Numbered from the stretch's first letter, positions 1 to 11,217 are shown. The stretch is 60,447 nt of DNA from Caballeronia sp. BR00000012568055 (GCF_029439455.1 NZ_JAQFVG010000298.1:1-60447), one strand, 5' to 3'. The notes: a model not told the origin generated them from the letters alone. Numbers and translations are program-made.

Positions 1-272
1 ATGCGCAAGCCCTCCACGATGAGCTTTCGGATCGAATCCGCGTCAATGCGGTCAGGGTCAAAATGCGCGGCCAAGCGTTTCGCCTCCTCAACGATCGGAA
101 TCATCTTTGCCGACAGATGGTAAGCCAAGAGGCGGGCTGCCGTCGGGCTTTTCGTGCCGAGAGAGCGCTTGATTTCTCTTTGGCCAAGCGCGGCTCGAAG
201 AGGGGCGGGAAGGACGAGGCGGAATGAATAAACGCCGTGTCGGGAACGGCGGAGATGGGACGCAAGGCGCAT
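1..272 (-). CDS. Tyrosine recombinase (phage-type integrase), N-terminal part, runs off the left edge
   Basis: The frame read leftwards from the ATG at 270-272 stays open for 90 codons to the window edge. The product begins MRLASHLRRSRHGVYSFRL and continues with LRAALGQREIKRSLGTK and TAARLLAYHLSAKM. This is the pattern of the DUF6538-type N-terminal region of phage and island integrases (an aromatic strand, an R-x-ALG-x-REI-x-RSLGT segment, then an Ala/Leu-rich helix). The catalytic R-H-R-Y domain would lie outside the window, so activity cannot be judged. The gene starts about 95 bp from the 3' end of tRNA-Met and points away from it, which is how integrases commonly sit at an att site. The alternative frame across the same bases has no recognisable protein features. 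Confidence 0.72.
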   Translation of the reverse strand, partial: MRLASHLRRSRHGVYSFRLVLPAPLRAALGQREIKRSLGTKSPTAARLLAYHLSAKMIPIVEEAKRLAAHFDPDRIDADSIRKLIVEGLR

Positions 273-330
273 GGGCTCACTCGGTTAAGAGTGGACCACC
301 TTCTTGGACCCCCGGGCGCGCCCGGAAATG

Positions 331-358
331 AAAAAAGCCCTGACAAGTCAGGGCTTTA
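331..358 (-). terminator. Rho-independent terminator after tRNA-Met
   Basis: On the minus strand an 11-bp perfect stem (AAAGCCCTGAC / GTCAGGGCTTT) is followed by more T residues. It lies 8 bp past the encoded CCA of the tRNA, between the tRNA and the integrase start. Confidence 0.85.
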
Positions 359-365
359 GTGAAAC

Positions 366-442
<77 letters not shown>

Positions 443-537
443 AAGAGAAGCGAGATTATGGCGATCTCCGAAACGAGTGTCAACCCCTTCCGCGCATTTT
501 CTTCATCAACCTCGCGCGGAAGGGAAACGCCCCGAAA

Positions 538-2196
538 TCAATCCTCGTGATACACGTTCGACTTGCGCGTGTCCTTCACAAACAACATGCCGATCACGAA
601 GGTCGCCAGCGCAATCACGATTGGATACCACAAGCCCGAATAGATATCGCCCTTGGCCGCGACAATGGCAAACGCCGTAGCAGGCAGGAACCCGCCGAAC
701 CAGCCATTGCCGATGTGATACGGCAGCGACATCGACGTATAGCGAATCCGCGCGGGGAACATCTCGACCAGCATCGCTGCGATCGGGCCGTAGACCATCG
801 TCACGAAGATCACGAGGATGGTGAGGATCACGATCGCCATCGGCCAGTTGATGAGCGCCGGATCGGCCTTCGCCGGATAGCCCGCGCTCTTGAGCGTACC
901 CGCCAGCGTTTTGTCGAACGCTGCGCCCTGAGCCTTTGCGTCCGGTCCCTTGCCGTCGTACGTGTTCACCACGGTTTCGCCGACCTTGATCTGCGCGAGT
1001 GTGCCTGCCGGCGCGGCCACGTTCTCATAGTTGAGACCGGCTTTCGACAGCGCGCTCTTGGCGATATCGCACGACGACGTGAACTTCGACGTGCCCACCG
1101 GATTGAACTGGAACGAGCACTCGTCCGGATTCGAGATCACCACGATTGGCGACTTCTGCGTCGCAGCTTCGAGCGTCGGGTTCGTGTAGTGCGCCAGCGC
1201 CTTGAACAGCGGGAAGAAGCTCAACGCGGCGATCAGGCAGCCCGCCATGATGATCGGCTTGCGGCCGATACGATCCGACAACGAGCCGAAGAACACGAAG
1301 AACGGCGTGCCGATCAACAACGCCACCGCGACCATGATGTTCGCGCTGGTGCCATCGACTTTCAAAGTTTGCGTGAGGAAGAACAGCGAGTAGAACTGGC
1401 CCGTGTACCAGACGACCGCCTGGCCCGCCGTCAGACCGAACAGTGCGAGCAGCACGATCTTCAGGTTTTTCCATTCACCGAACGCTTCGGTCAGCGGCGC
1501 TTTCGAGGTCTTGCCTTCCGACTTGATGCGCTCGAACACCGGCGACTCGTGCAGCTTCATGCGAATCCACACCGACACCGCCAGCAGCAGAATCGACACG
1601 AGGAACGGCACGCGCCACGCCCATGCGCCGAACTGTTCTTCGCCGACCATCGTGCGGACCGCGAGAATCACGATCAGCGAGATGAACAGGCCAAGCGTCG
1701 CCGTCGTCTGAATCCACGCGGTCCATGCGCCGCGCTTGTTCGCGGGCGCGTGTTCGGCCACGTAGGTCGCAGCGCCGCCGTACTCGCCGCCGAGCGCGAG
1801 ACCTTGCAGTAGGCGCATCGCAATGAAAATGACGGGCGCCGCAATGCCTATGGTCGCGTATCCCGGCAGGAAGCCGATCAGAAACGTCGATAAACCCATG
1901 ATGACGATGGTCACCAGGAACGTGTACTTGCGCCCGACCATATCGCCGAGCCGCCCGAACACGATCGCGCCGAACGGACGCACCGCGAAGCCCGCCGCGA
2001 AGCCGAGCAGGGTAAAGATGAAGCCGGCCGTCGGATTGACGCCCGAGAAAAACGTCTTGCTGATGTAGATAGCGAGCGAGCCCGCCAGATAGAAGTCGTA
2101 CCACTCGAACACGGTGCCGAGCGACGACGCGAAGATCACTTTCCTTTCTTCGCTTGTCATCGGCGCGTGTGAGATGCGTTGTTCGACCGTAGCCAT
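538..2196 (-). CDS. MHS-family MFS transporter (metabolite:H+ symporter)
   Basis: A 552-residue polytopic inner-membrane protein of the metabolite:H+ symporter branch (ShiA/ProP/KgtP type). It shows the family signatures FEWYDFYLAGS near the first membrane segment, RPFGAIVFGRLGDMVGRK in the TM2-3 loop and RLLQGLALGGEYGG in TM4, with a second GSLSDRIGRKP loop in the C-half. About 100 polar residues with two cysteines (DECSF, SSCDI) are inserted around residues 345-450, making it longer than the usual ~430-residue members. The start at 2196 is chosen because AGGAGA lies 8 bp upstream; a longer frame would translate through that site. It follows the two-component genes in the same direction after 103 bp, so the sensor may respond to its substrate. 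The substrate (probably an organic acid or osmolyte) is unknown. Confidence 0.9.
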   Translation of the reverse strand: MATVEQRISHAPMTSEERKVIFASSLGTVFEWYDFYLAGSLAIYISKTFFSGVNPTAGFIFTLLGFAAGFAVRPFGAIVFGRLGDMVGRKYTFLVTIVIMGLSTFLIGFLPGYATIGIAAPVIFIAMRLLQGLALGGEYGGAATYVAEHAPANKRGAWTAWIQTTATLGLFISLIVILAVRTMVGEEQFGAWAWRVPFLVSILLLAVSVWIRMKLHESPVFERIKSEGKTSKAPLTEAFGEWKNLKIVLLALFGLTAGQAVVWYTGQFYSLFFLTQTLKVDGTSANIMVAVALLIGTPFFVFFGSLSDRIGRKPIIMAGCLIAALSFFPLFKALAHYTNPTLEAATQKSPIVVISNPDECSFQFNPVGTSKFTSSCDIAKSALSKAGLNYENVAAPAGTLAQIKVGETVVNTYDGKGPDAKAQGAAFDKTLAGTLKSAGYPAKADPALINWPMAIVILTILVIFVTMVYGPIAAMLVEMFPARIRYTSMSLPYHIGNGWFGGFLPATAFAIVAAKGDIYSGLWYPIVIALATFVIGMLFVKDTRKSNVYHED

Positions 2197-2299
2197 GAAT
2201 CGTCTCCTGATTGGTCTTTCAGCCACTCGTTGTCATCGTCCCGCCTGAAGCGGTCCGGTGAGACGATTATTGGAACGAAAACTTACGGCGTTCTGACGC

Positions 2300-3859
2300 T
2301 CAGGGTTTGTCCCGCATAGGAAAAACCCGCTGCAGGGTCACGCGCACCAGCGTGCCCGCGAGTCGCGGTGTCTGCTGATAGACATGGTCTTCGATTGCGA
2401 GCGTGCCGCCGTGCATCGCCGTGATTTCCTTGACTATGGCAAGGCCCAGGCCGCTGCCGTCGCCTTCGCGTCCGAGAATGCGGTAGAAGCGCTCGGTCAC
2501 GCGTCCCCGTTCGGCGGCGGGAATGCCGAGTCCGGTGTCTTCCACTTCGAGGTGCACGAAGTCGAGTTCGTGTTCATCGGTCCGCACGCGCACGGTGATG
2601 CGTCCGCCAGCGGGCGTGTAGCGGATGGCGTTATCGACGAGATTGGACAGCAACTCGCGCAGCATGACCACGTTGCCTTGTACTTCGACCGGAAAGGGCG
2701 GTTCTTCGAAACCGAGATCCATGCCTTTGGCAAGCGCCGCCTGCACCCAGTCGCGCACGGCGAGACGCGCCAGCGCCGACAGTTCGATCTCCGTAAAGAT
2801 TTGCCCCGTCGCGCGATTCTCCGCGCGCGCCAGCGCCAGCAATTGCGTGACGAGCCGCGCCGCGTGCTCCGAACTCGTCGCGATCTGTTCGAGCGAACGC
2901 TGCACTTCCATCGATACATCCTGCCGCAACGCCAGTTCCGCCTGCATGCGCAAGCCCGCGAGCGGCGTCTTCATCTGATGCGCGGCATCGGCGATAAAGC
3001 GCTTCTGGAACTCCATGTTCTGTTCGAGCCGCGTCAGCAAGTCATTGAACGATGCCACCAGCGGCGCGATTTCCGGCGGCGCGCGGCCCGCTTCCAGCGG
3101 CGAAAGATCGTCCGGCCGGCGCGCGCGGATATTCGATTGCAACGCGTGCAGCGGCGCGAGTCCGCGCGACAGCCCGAACCAGACCAGCACGATGGCCAGC
3201 GGCAGAATCACGAACTGCGGCAGGATCACGCCTTTGATGATGTCGTTGGCAAGCGCGCTGCGTTTGTCGAGCGTTTCTGCGACTTGCACGAGCACGGGCT
3301 GGCGGCTTTCGGGATCGCGTCCGGGCGCGAGCGCGGGCAGATCGACGGTTGTATAGGCGACGCGGATATCGTTGCCGCGCAGCACATCGTCCCGAAATTC
3401 GACGATGCCCGGCTGCGGCCGGTCATCTTCATGCGGCAAGGGCATATCGCGGTCGCCGCCGACCAGTTCGCCGCGCGTGCCGAGCACCTGAAAGAACACG
3501 CTATCGACGTTATCGGCGCGCAGGAAATCGCGCGTCGCTTCGGGCAGACGCAGTTCGGCCACGCCGTTGACCGGCTGGATTTGCCGCGCGATGACGTAGG
3601 CATCGGCTTCGAGTGCGCGGTCGAACGGCCCGTTGGCGATCGACTTCGCGACCAGATACGTGACCGCGATGCTCATCGGCCAGAGTAGCAGCAAAGGCGC
3701 GAGCATCCAGTCGAGAATCTCGCCGAACAGCGAGCGCGGATGCGCTTCGTTGTCGGATTCGATTTCGTCGGGCGGCGCGAACGGATTGGCGTAGCGGGCG
3801 TCGCGCTCGGCATCGGAATCGTTCGATTCCTGTCGGCGGGTGGAAGCGGGCGACGCCAT
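2300..3859 (-). CDS. Sensor histidine kinase with 2CSK_N domain (TctE/QseC-like)
   Basis: A 519-residue membrane sensor kinase. An N-terminal cytoplasmic tail of about 45 residues leads to a membrane segment at ~48-72. A periplasmic 2CSK_N-type domain follows (ANGPFDRALEADAYVIARQI, then VDSVFFQVLGTRGELVGG), with a second membrane segment around IVLVWFGL and a HAMP linker. The HisKA motif FIADAAHQMKTPLAG places the phospho-histidine at His294. The ATPase domain has the N box LVDNAIRYTP, DTGLGIP and GSGLGLAIVKEI. It begins 9 bp after the stop of the response-regulator gene, so the two are co-transcribed. This architecture is typical of TctE-type sensors of carboxylates, which fits the downstream MHS transporter, but the ligand is not known. 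Confidence 0.92.
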   Translation of the reverse strand: MASPASTRRQESNDSDAERDARYANPFAPPDEIESDNEAHPRSLFGEILDWMLAPLLLLWPMSIAVTYLVAKSIANGPFDRALEADAYVIARQIQPVNGVAELRLPEATRDFLRADNVDSVFFQVLGTRGELVGGDRDMPLPHEDDRPQPGIVEFRDDVLRGNDIRVAYTTVDLPALAPGRDPESRQPVLVQVAETLDKRSALANDIIKGVILPQFVILPLAIVLVWFGLSRGLAPLHALQSNIRARRPDDLSPLEAGRAPPEIAPLVASFNDLLTRLEQNMEFQKRFIADAAHQMKTPLAGLRMQAELALRQDVSMEVQRSLEQIATSSEHAARLVTQLLALARAENRATGQIFTEIELSALARLAVRDWVQAALAKGMDLGFEEPPFPVEVQGNVVMLRELLSNLVDNAIRYTPAGGRITVRVRTDEHELDFVHLEVEDTGLGIPAAERGRVTERFYRILGREGDGSGLGLAIVKEITAMHGGTLAIEDHVYQQTPRLAGTLVRVTLQRVFPMRDKP

Positions 3860-3868
3860 GTATATCGC

Positions 3869-4561
3869 TCAGTGGTGAGCCGCGGGCGCGCTGCTCGACG
3901 CCTTCTCGAGCGTGTAACCCAGCCCGCGTACCGTGATGATCTTCGCGCCGCTCGGCTCGATCTTCTTCCTCAGCCGATGCACGTAGACCTCGATCGCGTT
4001 GTTGCTGACTTCCTCGCCCCACTCGCACAAGTGATTCACCAACTGTTCCTTCGATACCAGCCGGCCCGTTCGTTGCAACAGCACTTCGAGCACGCCGAGT
4101 TCGCGCGCGGACAAATCGATCACCTGATCGCCGATCGACGCGATCCGCCCGACCTGATCGAAGCACAGCGAACCGTGTTTCACGACGGTCGGACCGCCCC
4201 CCGCGCCGCGACGTGTCAGCGCACGCACGCGCGCTTCCAGCTCGTTCAGCGCGAAGGGTTTGGCCATGTAGTCATCGGCGCCGAGGTCGAGTCCCTTGAC
4301 TCTTTCATCGACGGAATCGGCGGCGGTGAGGATCAAAACCGGCATCTGCGAATTGCGTGCGCGAAGCCGCCGAAGCACCTCCAGGCCTGGCATCAGCGGA
4401 AGTCCGAGGTCGAGAATCAGCAGGTCGAAAGGCTGCAGCGTGAGGGCTGTATCGGCCTCGACGCCGTGCTTCACATGGTCAACGGCGTATCCCGATTGGC
4501 GGAGTGATCGAACCAGGCCATCGGCGAGTATGCTGTCGTCTTCGGCAATGAGGATTCGCAT
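3869..4561 (-). CDS. OmpR-family response regulator (TctD/QseB-like)
   Basis: A 230-residue DNA-binding response regulator. The receiver domain has the acidic pair EDD at 7-9, the phospho-acceptor Asp51 in LLILDLGLPLMPG, and the conserved Lys in DDYMAKPFALNEL. The winged-helix C-terminal domain carries LSARELGVLEVLLQ and VEVYVHRLRKKIEP. The start at 4561 (MRILIAEDD) is chosen because all OmpR-type regulators begin there; the frame extends 14 codons further without family similarity. It is the first gene of the regulator-kinase unit and is divergent from recA, with 256 bp between the two starts. Confidence 0.93.
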   Translation of the reverse strand: MRILIAEDDSILADGLVRSLRQSGYAVDHVKHGVEADTALTLQPFDLLILDLGLPLMPGLEVLRRLRARNSQMPVLILTAADSVDERVKGLDLGADDYMAKPFALNELEARVRALTRRGAGGGPTVVKHGSLCFDQVGRIASIGDQVIDLSARELGVLEVLLQRTGRLVSKEQLVNHLCEWGEEVSNNAIEVYVHRLRKKIEPSGAKIITVRGLGYTLEKASSSAPAAHH

Positions 4562-4700
4562 CGTGGTGTGCGCCTTGGTGTGCCGAGCTTGCCGGCAGCG
4601 CATGTGCGCGGCGCGGCGGTCTCCGGGTTTTGGGTGGTTTTTGCGGTTCGCGTGGCGTGGAAAAAACGCATCGGCGCGATGTTCGGGCTTGCAAAAACTA

Positions 4701-4716
4701 CTGTTTTTTTATACAG
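4701..4716 (+). promoter_or_regulatory. LexA (SOS) box upstream of recA
   Basis: CTGTTTTTTTATACAG matches the LexA consensus CTGT-N8-ACAG exactly. It lies 101 bp before the recA start. LexA bound here would repress recA, and probably the downstream recX through the same transcript, until DNA damage. Confidence 0.92.
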
Positions 4717-4817
4717 TGTCTGCGTGAGTGGGAAGGGCGGGATTGCGTGCTCATTAAGAGCGGCAGTCAGCCGTGAACACTGCCTCAGACGCCGTTCATC
4801 ATAGCAAAGGACGATTC

Positions 4818-5888
<1,071 letters not shown>

Positions 5889-5908
5889 CGCGTTTTACGC
5901 TTAGTCGT

Positions 5909-6781
5909 ATGCTGAGAAGCCGGTTCGGACCGAAGTCTGGCAAGCAGGGCGCATCGCGCGCCCGTGCTGGCGACGGTTCGAATCGCGCTGATGATGTACC
6001 GGCTGTAAATGAAGCAAAAGAAGAAAGCCGCGCGGATCGTCTGGAGCATGCGCGTGTGCTGATGAAGCAAGCGGCCGAGCAACCCAAAGCCGCGCGCGTG
6101 GTTGATGTTGGCAGCCCCGTTGGCAGTCCCGCTCCCAGTCCCACGCCACAAATTACCGACGCAGCGTTCGAAGACGACGCCGATCCGTTCGAGCCATTCG
6201 AACAATGCGCGCCTTCGGAACCTCCTCCGCCAGCGGCCGACGAATCCGTCTATAGCCGTTCCAGCGATCGCAGACGCGCCAAAGCTTCCGCAAAAGAACT
6301 CAGAGCAGCAAAGCGCCCGAAGCTATCGCTGAAGGGCCGCGCGCTCGGCTATCTCTCGCGCCGCGAATACTCGCGCGCGGAGTTATCGCGCAAGCTGCGT
6401 CCGTATGTCGAAGAGAACGATTCCATCGATACCGTGCTCGACGGCCTCGAGCGCGACGGCTGGCTCTCGAACGAGCGCTTCGTTGAAAGCGTCGTGCATC
6501 GGCGGGCGACGCGCATGGGCGGCAAGCGCATCATCGATGAACTGAAGCGCCACGCCGTCGGCGACACGCTCATCACCGAAACCGCAGGCAAGCTCGCGCA
6601 AACCGAGACCGAACGTGCGCGCGCCGTGTGGGAGAAAAAGTTCGGCACTCCGCCCGACACGCCTGCCGAACGGGCGAAACAATCGCGCTTTCTGGCGGCA
6701 CGGGGTTTTTCGGGCAGCACAATCGGCAAGATCCTCAAAGGTGGCGAAGACGACTGGGCCGACGAATTCGACGGCGACTGA
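5909..6781 (+). CDS. recX: RecX, regulator of RecA, with a long N-terminal extension
   Basis: The last ~155 residues are a standard RecX: LSLKGRALGYLSRREYSRAELSRKL, DTVLDGLERDGWLSNERFVESVVHRRA, GGKRIIDELKRHAVGD and a C-terminal LAARGFSGSTIGKIL. RecX binds RecA filaments and limits their growth. About 135 residues rich in Ala, Pro, Ser and charged residues precede the domain, making the protein 290 residues against about 150-170 for typical RecX. No good ribosome-binding site precedes the ATG at 5909, so a start further in is possible. The gene lies 20 bp after recA and is probably co-transcribed from the LexA-controlled promoter. Confidence 0.9.
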   Translation: MLRSRFGPKSGKQGASRARAGDGSNRADDVPAVNEAKEESRADRLEHARVLMKQAAEQPKAARVVDVGSPVGSPAPSPTPQITDAAFEDDADPFEPFEQCAPSEPPPPAADESVYSRSSDRRRAKASAKELRAAKRPKLSLKGRALGYLSRREYSRAELSRKLRPYVEENDSIDTVLDGLERDGWLSNERFVESVVHRRATRMGGKRIIDELKRHAVGDTLITETAGKLAQTETERARAVWEKKFGTPPDTPAERAKQSRFLAARGFSGSTIGKILKGGEDDWADEFDGD

Positions 6782-6886
6782 TCGCACCCGCAAAGCCAAT
6801 ACGGGCGGGCCTGAGGACCATGCCCGGCCAGAAATACCCAATATGCTAAAATTCCACGGTTTTCCCCGTTCCGGCTTCGACCCAGC

Positions 6887-7462
6887 ATGCCTCTTTCTCC
6901 GCCCGTTTCCCGAAAATTGCGCCATCAGCGCGTGATTCGGCTGGAAGCGTTTGAGCGGGACGACGGCCTGTGGGATATCGAAGCCCGGCTCACCGATGAG
7001 AAGCCTCGCGATTTTCCCCTCGCGACGGGCGTCCGGCCAAATGGCCTGCCGATCCATGAACTCTGGCTACGCATCACCATCGACCGCAAGCTCACTATCG
7101 TTGACGCAGAAGCGTCGTCGGTGTGGTCGCCTTACGGTCAGCAATGCGCCGAGTCGAATTCAGCCTATCGCAGTCTCATCGGACTCAATTTGCTTCAGAA
7201 TTTTCGCCGCGAAGCCAACAAGCTTCTGCGTGGCGTGGTCGGCTGCACGCATCTCACGGAGATGTGCGCGGTATTGCCGACTGCTGCCGTGCAAGCCTTT
7301 GCGGGCGACGTCTGGAAGATCGAAGACGGTAATCCCTTCACAGGTCACAGCGCGAAAGACCAGCCTCCGTTTCAGCTTGGCCAATGTCACGCGCTGCGCT
7401 TCGATGGTCCCGCCGTTCGAGAGTTTCATCCGCGCTGGGTCGATTACACGCCGGAAACGTGA
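6887..7462 (+). CDS. DUF2889 domain protein
   Basis: A 191-residue protein matching the DUF2889 pattern: an N-terminal RKLRHQRVIRLEAFERDDGLW, WDIEARLTDEKP, a central LTIVDAEASSVWSPY, and a Cys/His element GVVGCTHLTEMCAVLPTAAVQ. The family is widespread in proteobacteria and has no established function. No signal peptide or membrane segment is seen, so it is probably cytoplasmic. It stands alone between recX and sucC, as is usual in Burkholderia-type genomes. Confidence 0.85.
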   Translation: MPLSPPVSRKLRHQRVIRLEAFERDDGLWDIEARLTDEKPRDFPLATGVRPNGLPIHELWLRITIDRKLTIVDAEASSVWSPYGQQCAESNSAYRSLIGLNLLQNFRREANKLLRGVVGCTHLTEMCAVLPTAAVQAFAGDVWKIEDGNPFTGHSAKDQPPFQLGQCHALRFDGPAVREFHPRWVDYTPET

Positions 7463-7564
7463 ACGGCCGCGCGGCTAGCCAAATAAATCCAAAACCAGAA
7501 TCGACGTAATAAGCGGTTCAACTCCTAGAAGTTCACTCCAACTCTCAGACTGAAGGAATCACGC

Positions 7565-8731
<1,167 letters not shown>

Positions 8732-8825
8732 GCGCATCCGCTTGCAAGCCTAAGAGAGCGTTCACCAGATACGAATGGCGGCGCGCGCGAAAGCGTTGCG
8801 ACGCCAAACGAACAGAGGTCACTAC

Positions 8826-9707
8826 ATGTCGATTCTGATCAACAAAGACACGAAGGTCATCACGCAGGGCATCACCGGCAAGACCGGCCAGTTCCACACG
8901 CGCGCTTGCCGTGAATACGCAAACGGCCGCGAAGCCTACGTCGCGGGCGTGAATCCGAAGAAGGCCGGCGAAGATTTCGAAGGCATCCCAATCTACGCAT
9001 CCGTCAAGGAAGCGAAGGCCGAAACCGGCGCGACCGTTTCGGTCATCTACGTGCCGCCCGCAGGCGCTGCTGCCGCGATCTGGGAAGCCGTCGAAGCCGA
9101 TCTGGATCTCGCGATCTGCATCACGGAAGGCATTCCGGTTCGCGACATGCTGGAAATCAAGGACCGCATGCGCCGCGAAAATCGCAAGACGCTGCTGCTC
9201 GGACCGAACTGCCCCGGCACGATCACGCCGGACGAACTGAAGATCGGCATCATGCCGGGTCACATTCACCGCAAGGGCCGCATCGGCGTGGTGTCGCGTT
9301 CGGGCACGCTGACGTACGAAGCAGTCGGCCAACTGACGGCGCTCGGCCTCGGCCAGTCGTCGGCGGTCGGTATCGGCGGCGATCCGATCAACGGTCTGAA
9401 GCACATCGACGTGATGAAGATGTTCAACGACGATCCGGATACGGACGCCGTCATCATGATCGGCGAAATCGGCGGCCCGGACGAAGCGAACGCTGCGTAC
9501 TGGATCAAGGACAACATGAAGAAGCCGGTCGTCGGCTTTATCGCGGGCGTGACGGCGCCTCCGGGCAAGCGCATGGGCCACGCCGGCGCGCTGATTTCGG
9601 GCGGTGCGGACACGGCTGACGCGAAGCTGGAAATCATGGACGCGTGCGGCATCAAGGTCACGAAGAACCCGTCGGAGATGGGTCGTCTGCTGAAGTCGGT
9701 TATCTAA
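8826..9707 (+). CDS. sucD: Succinate-CoA ligase, alpha subunit
   Basis: A 293-residue alpha subunit that forms the complex with SucC and carries the phospho-histidine. Seen are the CoA-binding Rossmann start MSILINKDTKVITQGITGKTG, GPNCPGTITPDELKIGIMPG, SRSGTLTYEAVGQLT, and GHAGALISGGADTA, where the His is the phosphorylated residue. The start at 8826 is chosen because it gives the canonical N-terminus, with AGAGG 8 bp upstream; a frame open for 17 more codons is not family-like. A terminator follows at 9761-9794. Confidence 0.98.
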   Translation: MSILINKDTKVITQGITGKTGQFHTRACREYANGREAYVAGVNPKKAGEDFEGIPIYASVKEAKAETGATVSVIYVPPAGAAAAIWEAVEADLDLAICITEGIPVRDMLEIKDRMRRENRKTLLLGPNCPGTITPDELKIGIMPGHIHRKGRIGVVSRSGTLTYEAVGQLTALGLGQSSAVGIGGDPINGLKHIDVMKMFNDDPDTDAVIMIGEIGGPDEANAAYWIKDNMKKPVVGFIAGVTAPPGKRMGHAGALISGGADTADAKLEIMDACGIKVTKNPSEMGRLLKSVI

Positions 9708-9760
9708 CCGGCACGACGCGACGGGGTTTGGTACGCTTACCGAACCCTTTCGTTTTTGAA

Positions 9761-9794
9761 AAGCGAGGGAGCGCTGGCTTCCTCGCTTTTTTTC
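9761..9794 (+). terminator. Rho-independent terminator after sucCD
   Basis: An 8-bp perfect stem (AAGCGAGG / CCTCGCTT) with a 12-nt loop is followed by a run of seven or more T. The T-tract ends two bases before the ATG of the next gene. Confidence 0.88.
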
Positions 9795-9795
9795 T

Positions 9796-10506
9796 ATGCT
9801 CGAATTCTTTGCGACGCTCCATTGGGGCGCGGTTGTTCAGATCATCGTCATCGATATCTTGCTTGGTGGCGATAACGCCGTCGTGATTGCGCTCGCCTGC
9901 CGCAATCTGCCGGCGCAGCAGCGCGCGCGCGGCATCGTGCTCGGCACGCTCGGGGCGATTGCGCTGCGCGTCGTGCTGATCGCGTTCGCGGTGATGTTGC
10001 TCGATATCCCGTTTCTCAAGTTCGTCGGCGGAATGCTGCTGCTGTGGATCGGCGTGAAGCTGATGCAGCCCGACCACGACGAGCACGAAGTCAACGCATC
10101 CGATCGGCTATGGACGGCCGTGAAAACCATCATCGTCGCGGATGCGGTGATGAGTCTCGACAACGTGATCGCGATTGCCGGCGCGGCGGAGGCGGCCGAT
10201 CCGCGGCATCGGCTGACGCTGGTGATTTTCGGGCTGATCGTGAGCATTCCGCTGATCGTCTGGGGCAGCACGCTGGTGCTCAAACTGCTCGATCGCTTTC
10301 CGATGGTCGTGCTGCTCGGCGCGGGCTTGCTCGGGTGGATCGCGGGCGGGCTGATCATCGACGATCCGTTTATCGATCGCTGGCCCGCGCTGAATACGGA
10401 TTTTGCGATTTACGCCGCGCGGGTCGCGGGCGCGGTGTTCGTCGTGGGCGTGGGTTGGATGCTCAAGCGCCGCGCGCTCGCTCAAACCAATCGCGCCACG
10501 AGCTAG
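9796..10506 (+). CDS. TerC family membrane protein (YjbE-like)
   Basis: A 236-residue integral membrane protein with about seven hydrophobic segments. The two TerC signature repeats are present: IDILLGGDNAVVIALACRNL in the first half and VADAVMSLDNVIAIAGAAEA in the second, each with acidic membrane residues thought to bind metal. Family members take part in Mn(II) export or in metal loading of exported proteins. No Shine-Dalgarno is visible, because the sucD terminator T-tract directly abuts the ATG. No yybP-ykoY-type riboswitch fits in the 88-bp gap. Confidence 0.88.
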   Translation: MLEFFATLHWGAVVQIIVIDILLGGDNAVVIALACRNLPAQQRARGIVLGTLGAIALRVVLIAFAVMLLDIPFLKFVGGMLLLWIGVKLMQPDHDEHEVNASDRLWTAVKTIIVADAVMSLDNVIAIAGAAEAADPRHRLTLVIFGLIVSIPLIVWGSTLVLKLLDRFPMVVLLGAGLLGWIAGGLIIDDPFIDRWPALNTDFAIYAARVAGAVFVVGVGWMLKRRALAQTNRATS

Positions 10507-10568
10507 CGTCCGTTTTGCCTATGCCATCTGGCTGACTGCCGGAATCGCGCCATCCTCAATACGATCGA

Positions 10569-10606
10569 AGCGTCCTGTCTGCATCACGCGGGCAGGCGCT
10601 TTTTTC
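10569..10606 (+). terminator. Rho-independent terminator after the TerC gene
   Basis: The imperfect stem AGCG-CCTG paired with CAGG-CGCT is followed by TTTTTTC. It lies 63 bp after the TerC stop and just before the pilin gene. Confidence 0.75.
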
Positions 10607-10620
10607 TTATCGAGGTGGCA

Positions 10621-11217
10621 ATGACGAAGATGGCTTTGAAAGCGACCGCGCCCGATGCGCGGCGCGGTGTGCGCGCATGGCTCGGCCGTGCGCAGGAAAC
10701 GGCGGCGAAGGGCTTTACGCTGATCGAATTGATGATCGTGCTGGCGATCGTCGGCGTGATCGCGGCGTACGCGATTCCCGCGTATCAGGACTATCTGGCG
10801 CGCAGCCGCGTGGGCGAGGGCATGGCGCTGGCGTCATCGGCGCGGCTGGCGGTGGCGGAGAACGCATCGAGCGGAACCGACTTCGCAAGCGGCTACGCGA
10901 CGCCGCCCGGCACGCGCAATGTCGAATCGATTCATGTGGATAGCGACAGCGGACAGATCACGATTGCGTACACCACGCGCGTCGCGCCTGCGGGATCGAA
11001 CACACTCGTGCTCGTCCCGTCCGCACCCGATAACGCCGATACGCCGACGGCGCGTATCGCACTGGCGCGTGGTTCGGTGCAGGCGGGCACGCTGACGTGG
11101 GAGTGTTTCGCGGGCGGGAAGGCGTCGTCGTCCTTGCCTGCGCCTGGAGCGGGACCGTCTCCCGCGACTGCGCCCACGTTGCCGGCGAATCTCGCGCCGC
11201 CGGAGTGCCGCGCGTGA
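10621..11217 (+). CDS. Type IV pilin (major or minor PilA-like), probable O-glycoprotein
   Basis: A 198-residue type IV prepilin. The prepilin peptidase site is [20 protein letters not shown]: Gly31 precedes Phe32, and Glu36 sits at mature position +5. A long N-terminal helix continues through [18 protein letters not shown]. Two cysteines (TWECFAGG and PPECRA) bracket the C-terminal D-loop. The stretch between them is very rich in Ser, Ala and Pro ([18 protein letters not shown]), the kind of segment that PglL-type enzymes glycosylate. The leader peptide is long (31 residues). The ATG at 10621 has GAGG 5 bp upstream; an in-frame GTG two codons earlier overlaps that site. The oligosaccharyltransferase gene follows after 185 bp. 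Confidence 0.9.
   Translation: MTKMALKATAPDARRGVRAWLGRAQETAAKGFTLIELMIVLAIVGVIAAYAIPAYQDYLARSRVGEGMALASSARLAVAENASSGTDFASGYATPPGTRNVESIHVDSDSGQITIAYTTRVAPAGSNTLVLVPSAPDNADTPTARIALARGSVQAGTLTWECFAGGKASSSLPAPGAGPSPATAPTLPANLAPPECRA

Noticed and set aside
273..330. Possible insertion-sequence end (GGTGGTCCACTCTTAA) upstream of the integrase
   Set aside because: No transposase frame or matching inverted repeat is present. The nearby 14-bp palindrome CCGGGCGCGCCCGG at 312-325 has low complexity and can arise by chance in GC-rich DNA.
101..346. 81-codon minus-strand frame at the left edge
   Set aside because: It covers the integrase region in another frame and crosses the tRNA terminator. The integrase frame gives recognisable motifs.
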